Assembly: GCA_002451855.1 (NCBI GenBank)
Contig: DKDS01000006.1
Coordinates: 2,835-23,793 of the forward strand
DNA: 20,959 bases
DNA from: Ruminococcaceae bacterium UBA6842
GTDB taxonomy: Bacteria > Bacillota > Clostridia > Oscillospirales > Acutalibacteraceae
Direction of reading: 5' to 3'
The translations under genes and the position numbers were made by a program. A model generated the notes under the pieces. It searched no databases. It was not told where the DNA came from and saw only the letters and a list, made by a program, of their open reading frames with translations. Below are positions 1 through 6,881 of this stretch, piece by piece; position 1 is the stretch's first letter; each line of letters starts with the position of its first letter.

Positions 1-184
1 CTGCCGAATTTTCAAACAGCTGAACAAGTGCGTTTGTGCCGTTTATTTCAAGCACCTTACAGCGCCTTATCTCGCCGTCGGGAAGCTCTATTTCGCCGAG
101 CTCGTCATACTTAACGCCCTCAACATCGCTTACCATCATAAGAGGTCCCGCAACCTCTCTTATAGTTTTATATTCCTTAGGCAT
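1..184 (-). CDS. ntpB: V-type ATP synthase subunit B (non-catalytic), N-terminal fragment cut by window edge
   Basis: The minus strand encodes an ATG at 184-182 followed by 61 open codons to the window edge, beginning MPKEYKTIREVAGPLMMV. This is the typical start of the regulatory B subunit of V/A-type ATPases: a short N-terminal beta-barrel with a REVAGPL motif near residue 8. B alternates with the catalytic A subunit in the A3B3 head on the cytoplasmic face of the membrane. Translation is probably coupled to the upstream A gene, because the TAA stop of ntpA (201-199) is the first part of the AAGGAGG ribosome binding site of this gene. An ATG seven bases upstream is out of frame. Only the N-terminus is visible, so the nucleotide-binding region cannot be checked. 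Identity rests on this fragment plus operon position. Confidence 0.9.
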   Translation of the reverse strand, partial: MPKEYKTIREVAGPLMMVSDVEGVKYDELGEIELPDGEIRRCKVLEINGTNALVQLFENSA

Positions 185-198
185 AAAGCATTCCCTCC

Positions 199-1968
199 TT
201 AATCTTCGTCTTTAGCGCTTACGGCTTTTTCAATATCGCTGTCAAGCTCTGCTTTAATATCGGCAAACTCGCTGTCGATTTTCTTTTCGTCAGTATACTT
301 AAAGCGTCCTATTCTCTCTCTTGACGGGAGCGATACAAGCCTTTCGATTGAAGCGCCCTTTTTAAGACCCTCAAGCGACCTGTCGTAATAAGCCAAAATA
401 AGCTCCATCATAAGATACTGCTTGGCAAGCGAGGTGTAGGTATCTACCTCGTCAAACGCATTCTGGTGCAAATAGTCCTCACGGATAGAACGGGCGGCTT
501 CAAGCTTTAAGCGGTCGGACGGTGAGAGTGCGTCCATACCGACAAGCTTTACAATTTCCTCAAGCTCCGATTCCTCTTGGAGAATGGCCATAAGTCTGCC
601 CCTCAGCTTATACCAATCGGGCTTTACGGTGCTGTTGAACCATTCGGAAAGCGAATCCGCATAAAGCGAATAGCTTGTAAGCCAGTTTATCGCCGGGAAG
701 TGGCGTTTATAGGCAAGGGCGGAATCAAGTCCCCAGAAAACCTTGACAATTCTGAGCGTTGCCTGCGAAACAGGCTCGGAAATATCACCGCCCGGAGGAG
801 ATACCGCGCCTATAACAGAAAGCGCACCCTCGGTATCCTCACTGCCGTTTACGATAACTCTGCCCGCGCGCTCGTAAAACTGCGCAAGGCGTGAGCCTAA
901 GTAAGCAGGATAACCCTCTTCGCCCGGCATTTCCTCAAGTCTGCCGGACATTTCGCGCAATGCCTCAGCCCAACGGGAAGTAGAGTCCGCCATAAGCGCT
1001 ACGGTGTAGCCCATATCACGGAAATACTCCGCTATTGTAATACCTGTGTAAATTGACGCTTCACGGGCGGCAACAGGCATATCCGATGTATTTGCGATAA
1101 GAACCGTTCTTTCCATAAGCGAATTGCCCGTTCTCGGGTCACGAAGCTCGGGGAACTCGTTTAAAACATCGGTCATCTCGTTACCGCGCTCGCCGCAGCC
1201 GATATAAACTATAATATCAGCCGCCGCCCATTTCGCAAGCTGATGCTGAACCACGGTCTTGCCCGAGCCGAAAGGACCCGGAACCGCCGCAACGCCGCCC
1301 TTTGCAATCGGGAAAAGCGTATCTATAACACGCTGACCCGTTACAAGCGGAATATCGGGGGATAATTTGCGTTTATACGGTCTGCCCACACGCACGGGCC
1401 ACGACTGCATAAGGGTAAATTCACGGATACCCTTTTCGGTTTCTACCTTGTAGACCGTGTCCTCTACCGTGTAATCGCCCTCGTTTATTTCAACGATTTT
1501 GCCCGAAACCTTATTCGGAAGCATTATTTTGTGGTTTACTATCGCTGTTTCCTTAACCGTACCTACGGTATCACCGGCGCAAACCTCGTCTCCTACCTTT
1601 TTTGAGGGTACAAAGTGCCACTTTTTATCTCTTGACAGGCTCGGCACCTCAACGCCGCGCTGAAGATTTGTACCGCTTACCTTCATAATTTCCGCAAGAG
1701 GTCTTTGAATACCGTCGAATATAGAGCCTATAAGTCCGGGTCCCAGTTCAACGCTGAGCGGTTTTCCTGTTGAAACAACCTTTTCGCCCGGTCCTAAGCC
1801 CGCTGTCTCCTCATAAACCTGAATTGAAGCCTTATCGCCGTGCATTTCTATTATTTCACCAATAAGGTGCTTATCCGACACACGCACAACATCGAACATA
1901 TCGGCATTGCGCATACCCTCCGCAATTACAAGAGGTCCGGCGACCTTGGTTATCGTTCCTTCGGTCAT
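199..1968 (-). CDS. ntpA: V-type ATP synthase catalytic subunit A
   Basis: This 589-residue protein is the normal length for the catalytic A subunit, which hydrolyses (or makes) ATP in the soluble head. An N-terminal beta-barrel (about 1-75) is followed by the bulge insertion typical of A subunits (about 110-190). The Walker A loop is GPFGSGKT at 231-238. The catalytic glutamate lies in GCGERGNEM (E260 R261). The ATPase alpha/beta signature PAINWLTSYS lies at about 423-432. The C-terminal helical domain ends with an acidic and lysine-rich tail. The ATG at 1968 follows an AGGAG that overlaps the TAG stop of ntpG, so translation is likely coupled. It is seventh in the operon, between the F-type stalk subunit and B, as in the E. 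hirae ntp operon. No truncation or missing catalytic residue is visible. Confidence 0.97.
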   Translation of the reverse strand: MTEGTITKVAGPLVIAEGMRNADMFDVVRVSDKHLIGEIIEMHGDKASIQVYEETAGLGPGEKVVSTGKPLSVELGPGLIGSIFDGIQRPLAEIMKVSGTNLQRGVEVPSLSRDKKWHFVPSKKVGDEVCAGDTVGTVKETAIVNHKIMLPNKVSGKIVEINEGDYTVEDTVYKVETEKGIREFTLMQSWPVRVGRPYKRKLSPDIPLVTGQRVIDTLFPIAKGGVAAVPGPFGSGKTVVQHQLAKWAAADIIVYIGCGERGNEMTDVLNEFPELRDPRTGNSLMERTVLIANTSDMPVAAREASIYTGITIAEYFRDMGYTVALMADSTSRWAEALREMSGRLEEMPGEEGYPAYLGSRLAQFYERAGRVIVNGSEDTEGALSVIGAVSPPGGDISEPVSQATLRIVKVFWGLDSALAYKRHFPAINWLTSYSLYADSLSEWFNSTVKPDWYKLRGRLMAILQEESELEEIVKLVGMDALSPSDRLKLEAARSIREDYLHQNAFDEVDTYTSLAKQYLMMELILAYYDRSLEGLKKGASIERLVSLPSRERIGRFKYTDEKKIDSEFADIKAELDSDIEKAVSAKDED

Positions 1969-1980
1969 TGTGATTAACTC

Positions 1981-2298
1981 CTATCTGTTGAAAATTATAT
2001 CCGAGCCGACTGCTTTTTCCACCGCCGCCTTAAGCGCCGCAGTGCCGAACCCGTTGTTGCCTGAAACACCTGTTATCGGTACTACCGACGGTGACAGCTG
2101 TTTATCGGTCTTTTCAATTTCCTTTTCAAGAAACGGCACTAACCGTTCCGTAACGAATATCACGCCGTAGCCGGCGGATACAATTTTTTTAAATTCCTCG
2201 GGGCTGTCCTTATCACGGTCGCACGGGTAAATATCAAGTCCTACCGCCGCAAAGCCCTTTATGCTTTCGGTATCGCCCAAAACCGCTATTTTAACCAT
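1981..2298 (-). CDS. ntpG: V-type ATP synthase subunit F (central stalk; NtpG)
   Basis: A 105-residue protein starting MVKIAVLGDTESIKGFAAVG matches the short Rossmann-like F subunit of V/A-ATPases, which sits on the central rotor stalk with subunit D. The family features visible are the N-terminal IAVLGD strand-turn with a GF.A.G helix, the central GYGVIFVTE strand and the PSVVPI..VSG segment near the C-terminus. The open frame extends further upstream, but this ATG is chosen because the protein then has the family length and N-terminus. The extension would also lie entirely inside ntpC. The first eight bases overlap the 3' end of ntpC (2291-2298), with only a weak GTGAG upstream, so expression probably depends on ribosomes finishing ntpC. 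Confidence 0.9.
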   Translation of the reverse strand: MVKIAVLGDTESIKGFAAVGLDIYPCDRDKDSPEEFKKIVSAGYGVIFVTERLVPFLEKEIEKTDKQLSPSVVPITGVSGNNGFGTAALKAAVEKAVGSDIIFNR

Positions 2299-3268
2299 AA
2301 AGCTCACGCAGCCTTTCGAGAGTTTTTTCAGGCTCCTTACCTGTCTTAACGCCGCTGTATACAATGCGGAGATCCATAATTTCCGCTTTTTTAGCAAGCA
2401 TATAGCCTACAAGCGGCTCTACCCCGAGCGTTACAAGCTTGCATTTTCCCGCAACGGAAAGCAGTTTGTTATCGGCATATTTTTCAAATTCTCCGGGCGA
2501 AGTCTCGTAAGCCTTTGCGGCTCCCGCTCCGCCTACCGTTACCGCCTTTGAAAGCAGCTTTAAAACCTCTTCCTCGCCCGAAAGCGCCGCCTTTACAAGC
2601 TCGGACTTTGAAACAACGCCCGTTTCTGTAAGCGCGCTTTCAAGAAATTCGGCGTTTCTTGCCGATTTTGCGGCGCGCAGCGCCGCCTTTATATTCTTAT
2701 AAAACACCGATACGGTAATAAGCTCTTTTATAATGGCGTTTTTGGTTTTAAGCGCCGCCGCCCTTTGCGCGTCCATACAGCCTGCGTCGATTATGCAGTC
2801 CGCAAGCTGGCTGTCGCCCGATTTTGCGAGAACATCATAAGCTTCACGGGCGGATTTGCGCATATATTCAGGCAAAGCGTCAAAGCTTTTCTCCTTAACC
2901 GATTTTTCAAGGGCGGTAAGCTCCACGCTCGCCGGAAGTATAAGCAGATCCTTATACTCTCTGCCCCTGATAACGCCCTTAAGCACCGCCTTATAGTTAT
3001 GAAAATCATTTTCGCATATAAACGGCGCAAAAGCATTTTCATCGGGCGCGTATTCGGTGATATATTTCCACATTTGCTCCGTTTCCTCGCTTAAAAGCAA
3101 CGGAACATCGGCAGTCTCGGTTTTGCCTATTCCCTTATCACGCAAGAGCTTTGCAAGCTCATCCGTACTGCCTGCCGCAACAAGCTGCGACATATCGTTT
3201 TTTCTTAAAAGCTTATTTTCTCTCGCTCTTAAATTACCTATCGCAAAGCCTACGGATTTTTCCGGCAT
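2291..3268 (-). CDS. ntpC: V-type ATP synthase subunit C (rotor collar, AC39/d family)
   Basis: The 325-residue soluble, helix-rich protein belongs to the subunit C (eukaryotic d/AC39) family, which forms the funnel joining the central stalk to the membrane K ring. It begins with the usual pattern of a short lead, then AIGNLRARENKLL and a repeated helical region containing L..T.Y....A. It lacks membrane segments, and its length is in the normal range (about 320-350). The ATG at 3268 follows AAGGTGAG at short spacing. The stop TAA (2293-2291) lies within the first codons of ntpG. Position between ntpE and ntpG supports the call, which rests more on context and general character than on a single diagnostic motif. 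Confidence 0.88.
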   Translation of the reverse strand: MPEKSVGFAIGNLRARENKLLRKNDMSQLVAAGSTDELAKLLRDKGIGKTETADVPLLLSEETEQMWKYITEYAPDENAFAPFICENDFHNYKAVLKGVIRGREYKDLLILPASVELTALEKSVKEKSFDALPEYMRKSAREAYDVLAKSGDSQLADCIIDAGCMDAQRAAALKTKNAIIKELITVSVFYKNIKAALRAAKSARNAEFLESALTETGVVSKSELVKAALSGEEEVLKLLSKAVTVGGAGAAKAYETSPGEFEKYADNKLLSVAGKCKLVTLGVEPLVGYMLAKKAEIMDLRIVYSGVKTGKEPEKTLERLRELYG

Positions 3269-3289
3269 AGTCTCACCTTCTTAAATGGA

Positions 3290-3865
3290 TTATTTAAACA
3301 ATTCCTTGTTAACGGCATCTGTAAGCTCGTCTCTTTTTTCGTGAACAAGCGCCGAAATCTCGCCGTTAATGAGAATATCGCCGTATTTAAGTATGAAACC
3401 GCCGTTAATATCGGCAGGCTCTTCGGACAGCGTAAGGTTCATTTTCTTTACACTTTCCTTAAAGTTCGCGGTGTCCCGTTTAAGGTCCTTTTCACACAGC
3501 ATTATCGAACCGTTTTCGGAAAGCTTTTCCCTGTCTATAATTGTAAGCAGGAAATCAAAATATTTTTTATCGTCAAATCCGTTTACGGTTTCCGTCACGA
3601 AAGAAAGAGCCTTGTCAATAAGCTCACGCTTGCATTTAAGCGCCGCGTCACGCTTTACAAGCGCCGCCGAGGACTCGCCCGTCTGCCTTATAAGCTTTGC
3701 CTTTTTTTCGGCTTCCGCTTTAATAGTCTCGGCTTCCTTTTCGGCTTCCGCCTTAGCCTCGTCAATAAGGGTCTGCACCCTTTTCTCGGCTTCGGCGGTT
3801 ATCTCTGCGGCTTTTTCTTTCGCTTCGTCCGTAATACCGGAAAGTATTTTCTCACTTGCCGTCAT
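3290..3865 (-). CDS. ntpE: V-type ATP synthase subunit E (peripheral stalk)
   Basis: The 191-residue protein has a long charged N-terminal coiled coil (about 5-90, rich in A, E and K with no proline) and a small mixed C-terminal domain ending KRDELTDAVNKELF. This is the build of the peripheral-stalk subunit E that pairs with the small G/H stalk subunit and holds the A3B3 head against rotation. The frame could begin with a GTG at 3874, but the ATG at 3865 is preferred. The AAGGTGA that serves as ribosome binding site spans that GTG and lies at proper spacing only from the ATG, and no ribosome site precedes the GTG. The binding site also overlaps the TAA of ntpK, so coupling is likely. Confidence 0.9.
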   Translation of the reverse strand: MTASEKILSGITDEAKEKAAEITAEAEKRVQTLIDEAKAEAEKEAETIKAEAEKKAKLIRQTGESSAALVKRDAALKCKRELIDKALSFVTETVNGFDDKKYFDFLLTIIDREKLSENGSIMLCEKDLKRDTANFKESVKKMNLTLSEEPADINGGFILKYGDILINGEISALVHEKRDELTDAVNKELFK

Positions 3866-3875
3866 TTTTTTCACC

Positions 3876-4340
3876 TTACAGAAGGATTACGGTAAGGAAA
3901 GAAATAAGGAACGCCAAAAGCGCATATATTTCAACAAGGGTTATAGATACAAGCGCCTTCGGGAACGCGCTTTCATCCTTAGCAAAAAGCGAAATACCCG
4001 CAACTGCCGCCTTGCCCTGTGAAATTGCGGAAATTAAACCGCCGAAGGCTATCGGGAGACAAGCGGCAAGTATCATAAAGCCGTTCCATGTAGTAAGGCT
4101 CTGAAGTCCGCCGAACACGCCTATCTTTGTAAGCACGATAAACGAAACTATAAATCCGTAAAGTCCCTGTGTACCGGGGAGAAGCTCAAGAACGAGCATT
4201 TTACCGAACTTTGACGGATCCTCCGCCAAAACGCCCATACCTACCTCGCACGACATACCTACGCCGCGTGCGGAACCTATACCTGCGAAGATTGTTGCTA
4301 AAGCCGCGCCCAAAAGCGCCAAAAAAGTACCCATTGTCAT
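3876..4340 (-). CDS. ntpK: V-type ATP synthase subunit K (16-kDa membrane proteolipid, probable Na+-binding ring)
   Basis: This 154-residue, very hydrophobic protein has four membrane helices in two hairpins, the duplicated proteolipid form of the rotor ring, with motifs GIGSARGVGM (21-30) and LPGTQGLYGF (54-63). In E. hirae NtpK the Na+ ligands are L61, T64, Q65, Q110 and E139. The matching residues here are L54, T57, Q58, Q108 (in SQGK) and E137 (in VEIYA), so the full set is kept and a Na+-translocating ring is inferred. Residue 52 is Glu where E. hirae, as I recall it, has Gln, just before the LLPG motif. The ATG at 4340 is 9 bases after an AAGGAGG that lies inside the last codons of ntpI. 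A second ATG two codons later is too far from it. Confidence 0.96.
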   Translation of the reverse strand: MTMGTFLALLGAALATIFAGIGSARGVGMSCEVGMGVLAEDPSKFGKMLVLELLPGTQGLYGFIVSFIVLTKIGVFGGLQSLTTWNGFMILAACLPIAFGGLISAISQGKAAVAGISLFAKDESAFPKALVSITLVEIYALLAFLISFLTVILL

Positions 4341-4341
4341 T

Positions 4342-6345
4342 TTAATTTTCCTCCTTAGAATTTAAGTCCAACTGTGTGTATTTCGTATTTGCGGAGAACG
4401 CTTTAAATTCTCTGCCGCCGCCCTCGTAGAATTTTGAGAACAGCTCTACATATTGAAGTCTGAGCGTATGGACATAAGCGCCCAACACATTAAGACCGAA
4501 GTTTATGGCATGACCGACAGGGAATATAATAAGAAGCATTATAAATCCGCCAACCGTTCTGCCGCCCATACCTGCCAGCATATTGAAAACCGCGCTCATA
4601 GCCGAAGTGGTAAGTCCCAGCGCCATAAGGCGTGAGAATGAAAGCAGGTCGCTTACATAGCTTGTTATATCGTAAAGCGAAGCGATACCCGAGAACAGCC
4701 GAGCTATGGGGTTCTTCTTGTCTCTGCCCTGAGTGAGTATAAGACCCAAAACGGAAGCCAAAGCTATTACCGCGCCTACGGTTTTCAAAACAGGGAGCGC
4801 ATAAAATCCGACAGCCATTACGGCTGCGCCCGTTAAAAGGGTTATCCAAAGTCCCGCGTCGAAAAACGCTCCGGCTTTATCGCCGTTTTTCATACAGGTT
4901 GCGAACTTAGCACAAAGACCGACGATTATTTCAACAAGTCCCAAAGCAAGGCTTAGTATCAACATCGTGACCGCGTCGCCGTTCATCGGGTCGATAAGCG
5001 CGGGAAGCGCAACCTTATGACCGAAGAACTTTTCGCTTATAACCGCTATACTGTCACCGAAAAAGCTTCCGTAAACAAGTCCCCACAGAAGTGTGGAAAT
5101 TCCGCAGTATCTGAAAAGCCGCATACTCTGCCGCATTTCGGGCGAGGGACGGAGCTTTTTGAGCGCAAAGGTCGTCGCCAATATCATTATAAGACCGTAG
5201 CCCGCATCCGAAAACATCATACCGAAGAACAGGTAATAGAAGAAGCCTGTTATCGGGGTCGGGTCTATGTCGTGAGGTCCCGGCAGCGAATACATTTTAA
5301 CAAGCGATTCCGCCGGACGGGCAAAGGCGTTATTCTGAAGCTGTACGGGAGCCAGCTCCTCGTCGGCATCCTCCGCCTCTATTACAACGGTAAACTGCCG
5401 ATTAAGCTGTTTTTCAAGGTACGGCATATCACGCTCGGCAACATATCCCTTTATCATTACCGTGTGAGCCGTGCCGCCAGTTTCGCCGATTGCCTTATAT
5501 CGCTCGGCGTGCCGTCTGCAATAATCGGCAAGACCCTCGATTTCTTCGGTTCTTTCGGATATTTCTTTAATTTTCTTTAAATATCCTTCAATTCTTTCCT
5601 TGCATTTGGCGGCTCTTTCCTCTTTCGAGGCTATCTTGTCACGGGGAAGCTTTGAGGTTATCTGCACGGGTCTTGCAAAAGCAAGTCCCCTTAACACGCT
5701 TTCCGCCTTTGCCTGCTCGGAAACGGGACAGCACGCAAAAATATATGTCACGCTTTTGCCGACGCTTACTATCTCCGTATAAAGCGAAAGGGTCGGGTCC
5801 GCGGCGGCAATTTTTTCGTTCAAACTGTCAAGCGTATAAACCCCCGAAACAGTACCTATAAACGCCCTTGTTTTTGCCGTTCCCGAAAAAGAAAGCGGCA
5901 CATCAAGCGGCATCCACGGCAGCATCTGCTCACGGGTAGTGTTAAGTCTTACTATTTCCGCCTTTTCCTCCGCAATGGCACGGTCAGCTTCAATAACCCT
6001 GCTTGCCAGCGAAAGCGCGCTTTCAATCTGCTCACGCTTTAAATAAAAGCGTTCGGGAGTAAGATACCTTGCTCCGCCGAGCATTCCGGCAAGTCCCTTT
6101 TTATGCGGCGCGCGGACCGACAGTATTTTAAGCGCCGATTCCGCGGTAGCGGCGTTTCTTTCGTAAGCCGCGGTTCTGTCGGCGGTATCGGTTCTGTAAT
6201 AGCCGTCCGGCAAAACTGCGGTTTCTTCATCGGATGCCGCGGTATCTATATCGATAACCGACATTTCCTGAAGCCGCCTTAAAAGCGCTTTTTCTTCGAT
6301 TCTCGGAGCATAAATACTTACAAGCTTGCATTTAAGCTTAGCCAA
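4342..6345 (-). CDS. ntpI: V-type ATP synthase subunit I (membrane stator, a-subunit family)
   Basis: The 667-residue stator subunit forms the ion half-channels against the K ring. Residues 1 to about 350 are a soluble arm with coiled-coil stretches (about 105-135 and 240-285). From about 365 to 635 there are several membrane helices, beginning GFFYYLFFGMMFSDAGYG. The essential arginine of the a-subunit family is R572, in SFSRLMALGL. The C-terminus carries the conserved HTLRLQYVELFSKFYEGGG segment (626-644). The start is a TTG at 6345-6343, placed by the match of MAKLKCKLVSIYA to the normal family N-terminus and by a GGTGAT five bases upstream. No ATG lies nearby in frame. The gene is 36 bases after ntpF and its own 3' end contains the ribosome site of ntpK. 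Confidence 0.95.
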   Translation of the reverse strand: MAKLKCKLVSIYAPRIEEKALLRRLQEMSVIDIDTAASDEETAVLPDGYYRTDTADRTAAYERNAATAESALKILSVRAPHKKGLAGMLGGARYLTPERFYLKREQIESALSLASRVIEADRAIAEEKAEIVRLNTTREQMLPWMPLDVPLSFSGTAKTRAFIGTVSGVYTLDSLNEKIAAADPTLSLYTEIVSVGKSVTYIFACCPVSEQAKAESVLRGLAFARPVQITSKLPRDKIASKEERAAKCKERIEGYLKKIKEISERTEEIEGLADYCRRHAERYKAIGETGGTAHTVMIKGYVAERDMPYLEKQLNRQFTVVIEAEDADEELAPVQLQNNAFARPAESLVKMYSLPGPHDIDPTPITGFFYYLFFGMMFSDAGYGLIMILATTFALKKLRPSPEMRQSMRLFRYCGISTLLWGLVYGSFFGDSIAVISEKFFGHKVALPALIDPMNGDAVTMLILSLALGLVEIIVGLCAKFATCMKNGDKAGAFFDAGLWITLLTGAAVMAVGFYALPVLKTVGAVIALASVLGLILTQGRDKKNPIARLFSGIASLYDITSYVSDLLSFSRLMALGLTTSAMSAVFNMLAGMGGRTVGGFIMLLIIFPVGHAINFGLNVLGAYVHTLRLQYVELFSKFYEGGGREFKAFSANTKYTQLDLNSKEEN

Positions 6346-6367
6346 ATCAAATCACCACACTTTTATA

Positions 6368-6383
6368 AAATTTTTAAAAATTT
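6368..6383. repeat. 16-bp perfect A/T palindrome at the ntpF/ntpI junction
   Basis: AAATTTTTAAAAATTT is its own reverse complement. It covers part of the ntpF stop codon and the first part of the 36-base gap before ntpI. As RNA it could form only a weak A-U hairpin. No function is established; it may be simple A/T-rich spacer. Confidence 0.5.
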
Positions 6384-6693
6384 ACTTGGCAATAATTTCG
6401 ATTGCAGCCTGCGCGGCGGCGTTAAGGTTTTTTTCAAACGCCTGCTTTAAAGCGTCGGTATCCTTCTCGGATTCCTTTTCCGCACTGCTTTTCATCGCCT
6501 CAGCGTCCCCGTAAGCCTTCTTCAAAAGCTCATCCGCAAAGCTGTGCGCCTCTTTCGTAATGCGCTTTTTTTCTTCCACTGCCTTTTCCTTTGCTCGGTC
6601 TTCAAGCAAAAGCGCATTGCTTTCCGCATCCGACAGAATTTTTTCCGCCTGCCGTTCGGCGCCGAATATTTCTTCCGCCATACTTTTTGCCAC
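6382..6693 (-). CDS. ntpF: V-type ATP synthase peripheral-stalk subunit G/H (NtpF-like coiled coil)
   Basis: A small charged protein of about 103 residues, almost wholly coiled coil (A, E, K rich, ending AAQAAIEIIAK), opens the operon where E. hirae has ntpF. It should pair with NtpE to form the peripheral stalk. The start is not an obvious ATG. An ATG at 6714 lies only a few bases from the predicted transcription start and upstream of a GGAGGTG ribosome site, and the ATG at 6681 is about 20 bases from that site. A GTG at 6693 (eight bases after GGAGG) or a TTG at 6696 (five bases) fits best, giving MAKSMAEEIFGAE. The family has little sequence conservation, so identity rests on coiled-coil form, size and position. 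Confidence 0.82.
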   Translation of the reverse strand: MAKSMAEEIFGAERQAEKILSDAESNALLLEDRAKEKAVEEKKRITKEAHSFADELLKKAYGDAEAMKSSAEKESEKDTDALKQAFEKNLNAAAQAAIEIIAK

Positions 6694-6723
6694 CAATAAC
6701 ACCTCCGGAAACATTATGTAAAT

Positions 6724-6752
6724 ATTCTACCTGTTTAAAAGCGGAAAGTAAA
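6724..6752 (-). promoter_or_regulatory. Candidate sigma-A promoter of the V-ATPase operon
   Basis: On the minus strand TTTACT (6752-6747) is followed after 17 bases by TAGAAT (6729-6724). Matches to TTGACA and TATAAT are 4/6 and 5/6. Transcription would start near 6717, about 24 bases before the preferred ntpF start, which argues against the ATG at 6714. Confidence 0.6.
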
Positions 6753-6754
6753 TA

Positions 6755-6774
6755 GACAAATTGACAATTTTGTC
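6755..6774. repeat. Inverted repeat GACAAA-N8-TTTGTC between divergent promoters
   Basis: Six-base perfect arms (6755-6760 and 6769-6774) surround an 8-base centre that contains a TTGACA. It lies just upstream of the -35 of the ATPase promoter and overlaps a possible plus-strand -35. It could be an operator for a dimeric regulator, but one short repeat in A/T-rich DNA may be chance. Confidence 0.3.
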
Positions 6775-6789
6775 GGTTAATTTGATAAA
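6761..6789 (+). promoter_or_regulatory. Possible upstream promoter of the hydrolase/Mur ligase operon
   Basis: A perfect TTGACA (6761-6766) is followed after 17 bases by GATAAA (6784-6789, 4/6 match). It would give an 80-90 base leader before the hydrolase gene. It is an alternative or addition to the extended -10 at 6833-6841. Confidence 0.4.
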
Positions 6790-6832
6790 TTTTCCTTTTT
6801 TTAAAAAAAGACTTCTTTTTTAAGCGCGTTTT

Positions 6833-6841
6833 TGGTATAAT
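6833..6841 (+). promoter_or_regulatory. Extended -10 promoter of the hydrolase/Mur ligase operon
   Basis: TGG followed by a perfect TATAAT (6836-6841) forms an extended -10; the -35 region is poor. Transcription would begin near 6848, which excludes an in-frame ATG at 6840 (part of the -10 box) as the start of the hydrolase and supports the ATG at 6882. Confidence 0.6.
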
Positions 6842-6881
6842 GAAAATTCAGAACTATAAAATATATTTGGGGTCATACGAT

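Noticed and set aside
577..894. 105-codon plus-strand frame opposite ntpA
   Set aside because: Antisense to the conserved C-terminal half of the catalytic subunit, with no family resemblance.
2299..2397. Upstream extension of ntpG by 33 codons
   Set aside because: It would lie wholly within ntpC and give an N-terminus foreign to F subunits; the ATG at 2298 gives family length.
3866..3874. GTG at 3874 as the start of ntpE
   Set aside because: The GTG is part of the AAGGTGA ribosome site for the ATG at 3865 and has no ribosome site of its own.
3341..4022. Long plus-strand open frames (184 and 217 codons) opposite ntpE and ntpK
   Set aside because: They lie antisense to clearly recognisable ATPase subunits, resemble no family, and have low-complexity composition expected from the complement of A/E/K-rich coiled-coil codons.
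5017..5580. 187-codon plus-strand frame opposite ntpI
   Set aside because: The opposite strand encodes the conserved subunit I with its essential Arg and family C-terminus; this frame has no recognisable domain or ribosome site.
6840..6881. ATG at 6840 as the start of the hydrolase
   Set aside because: It overlaps the TATAAT -10 box, so it would not be transcribed from that promoter, and it lacks a ribosome site; ATG 6882 has GGGGT at good spacing.
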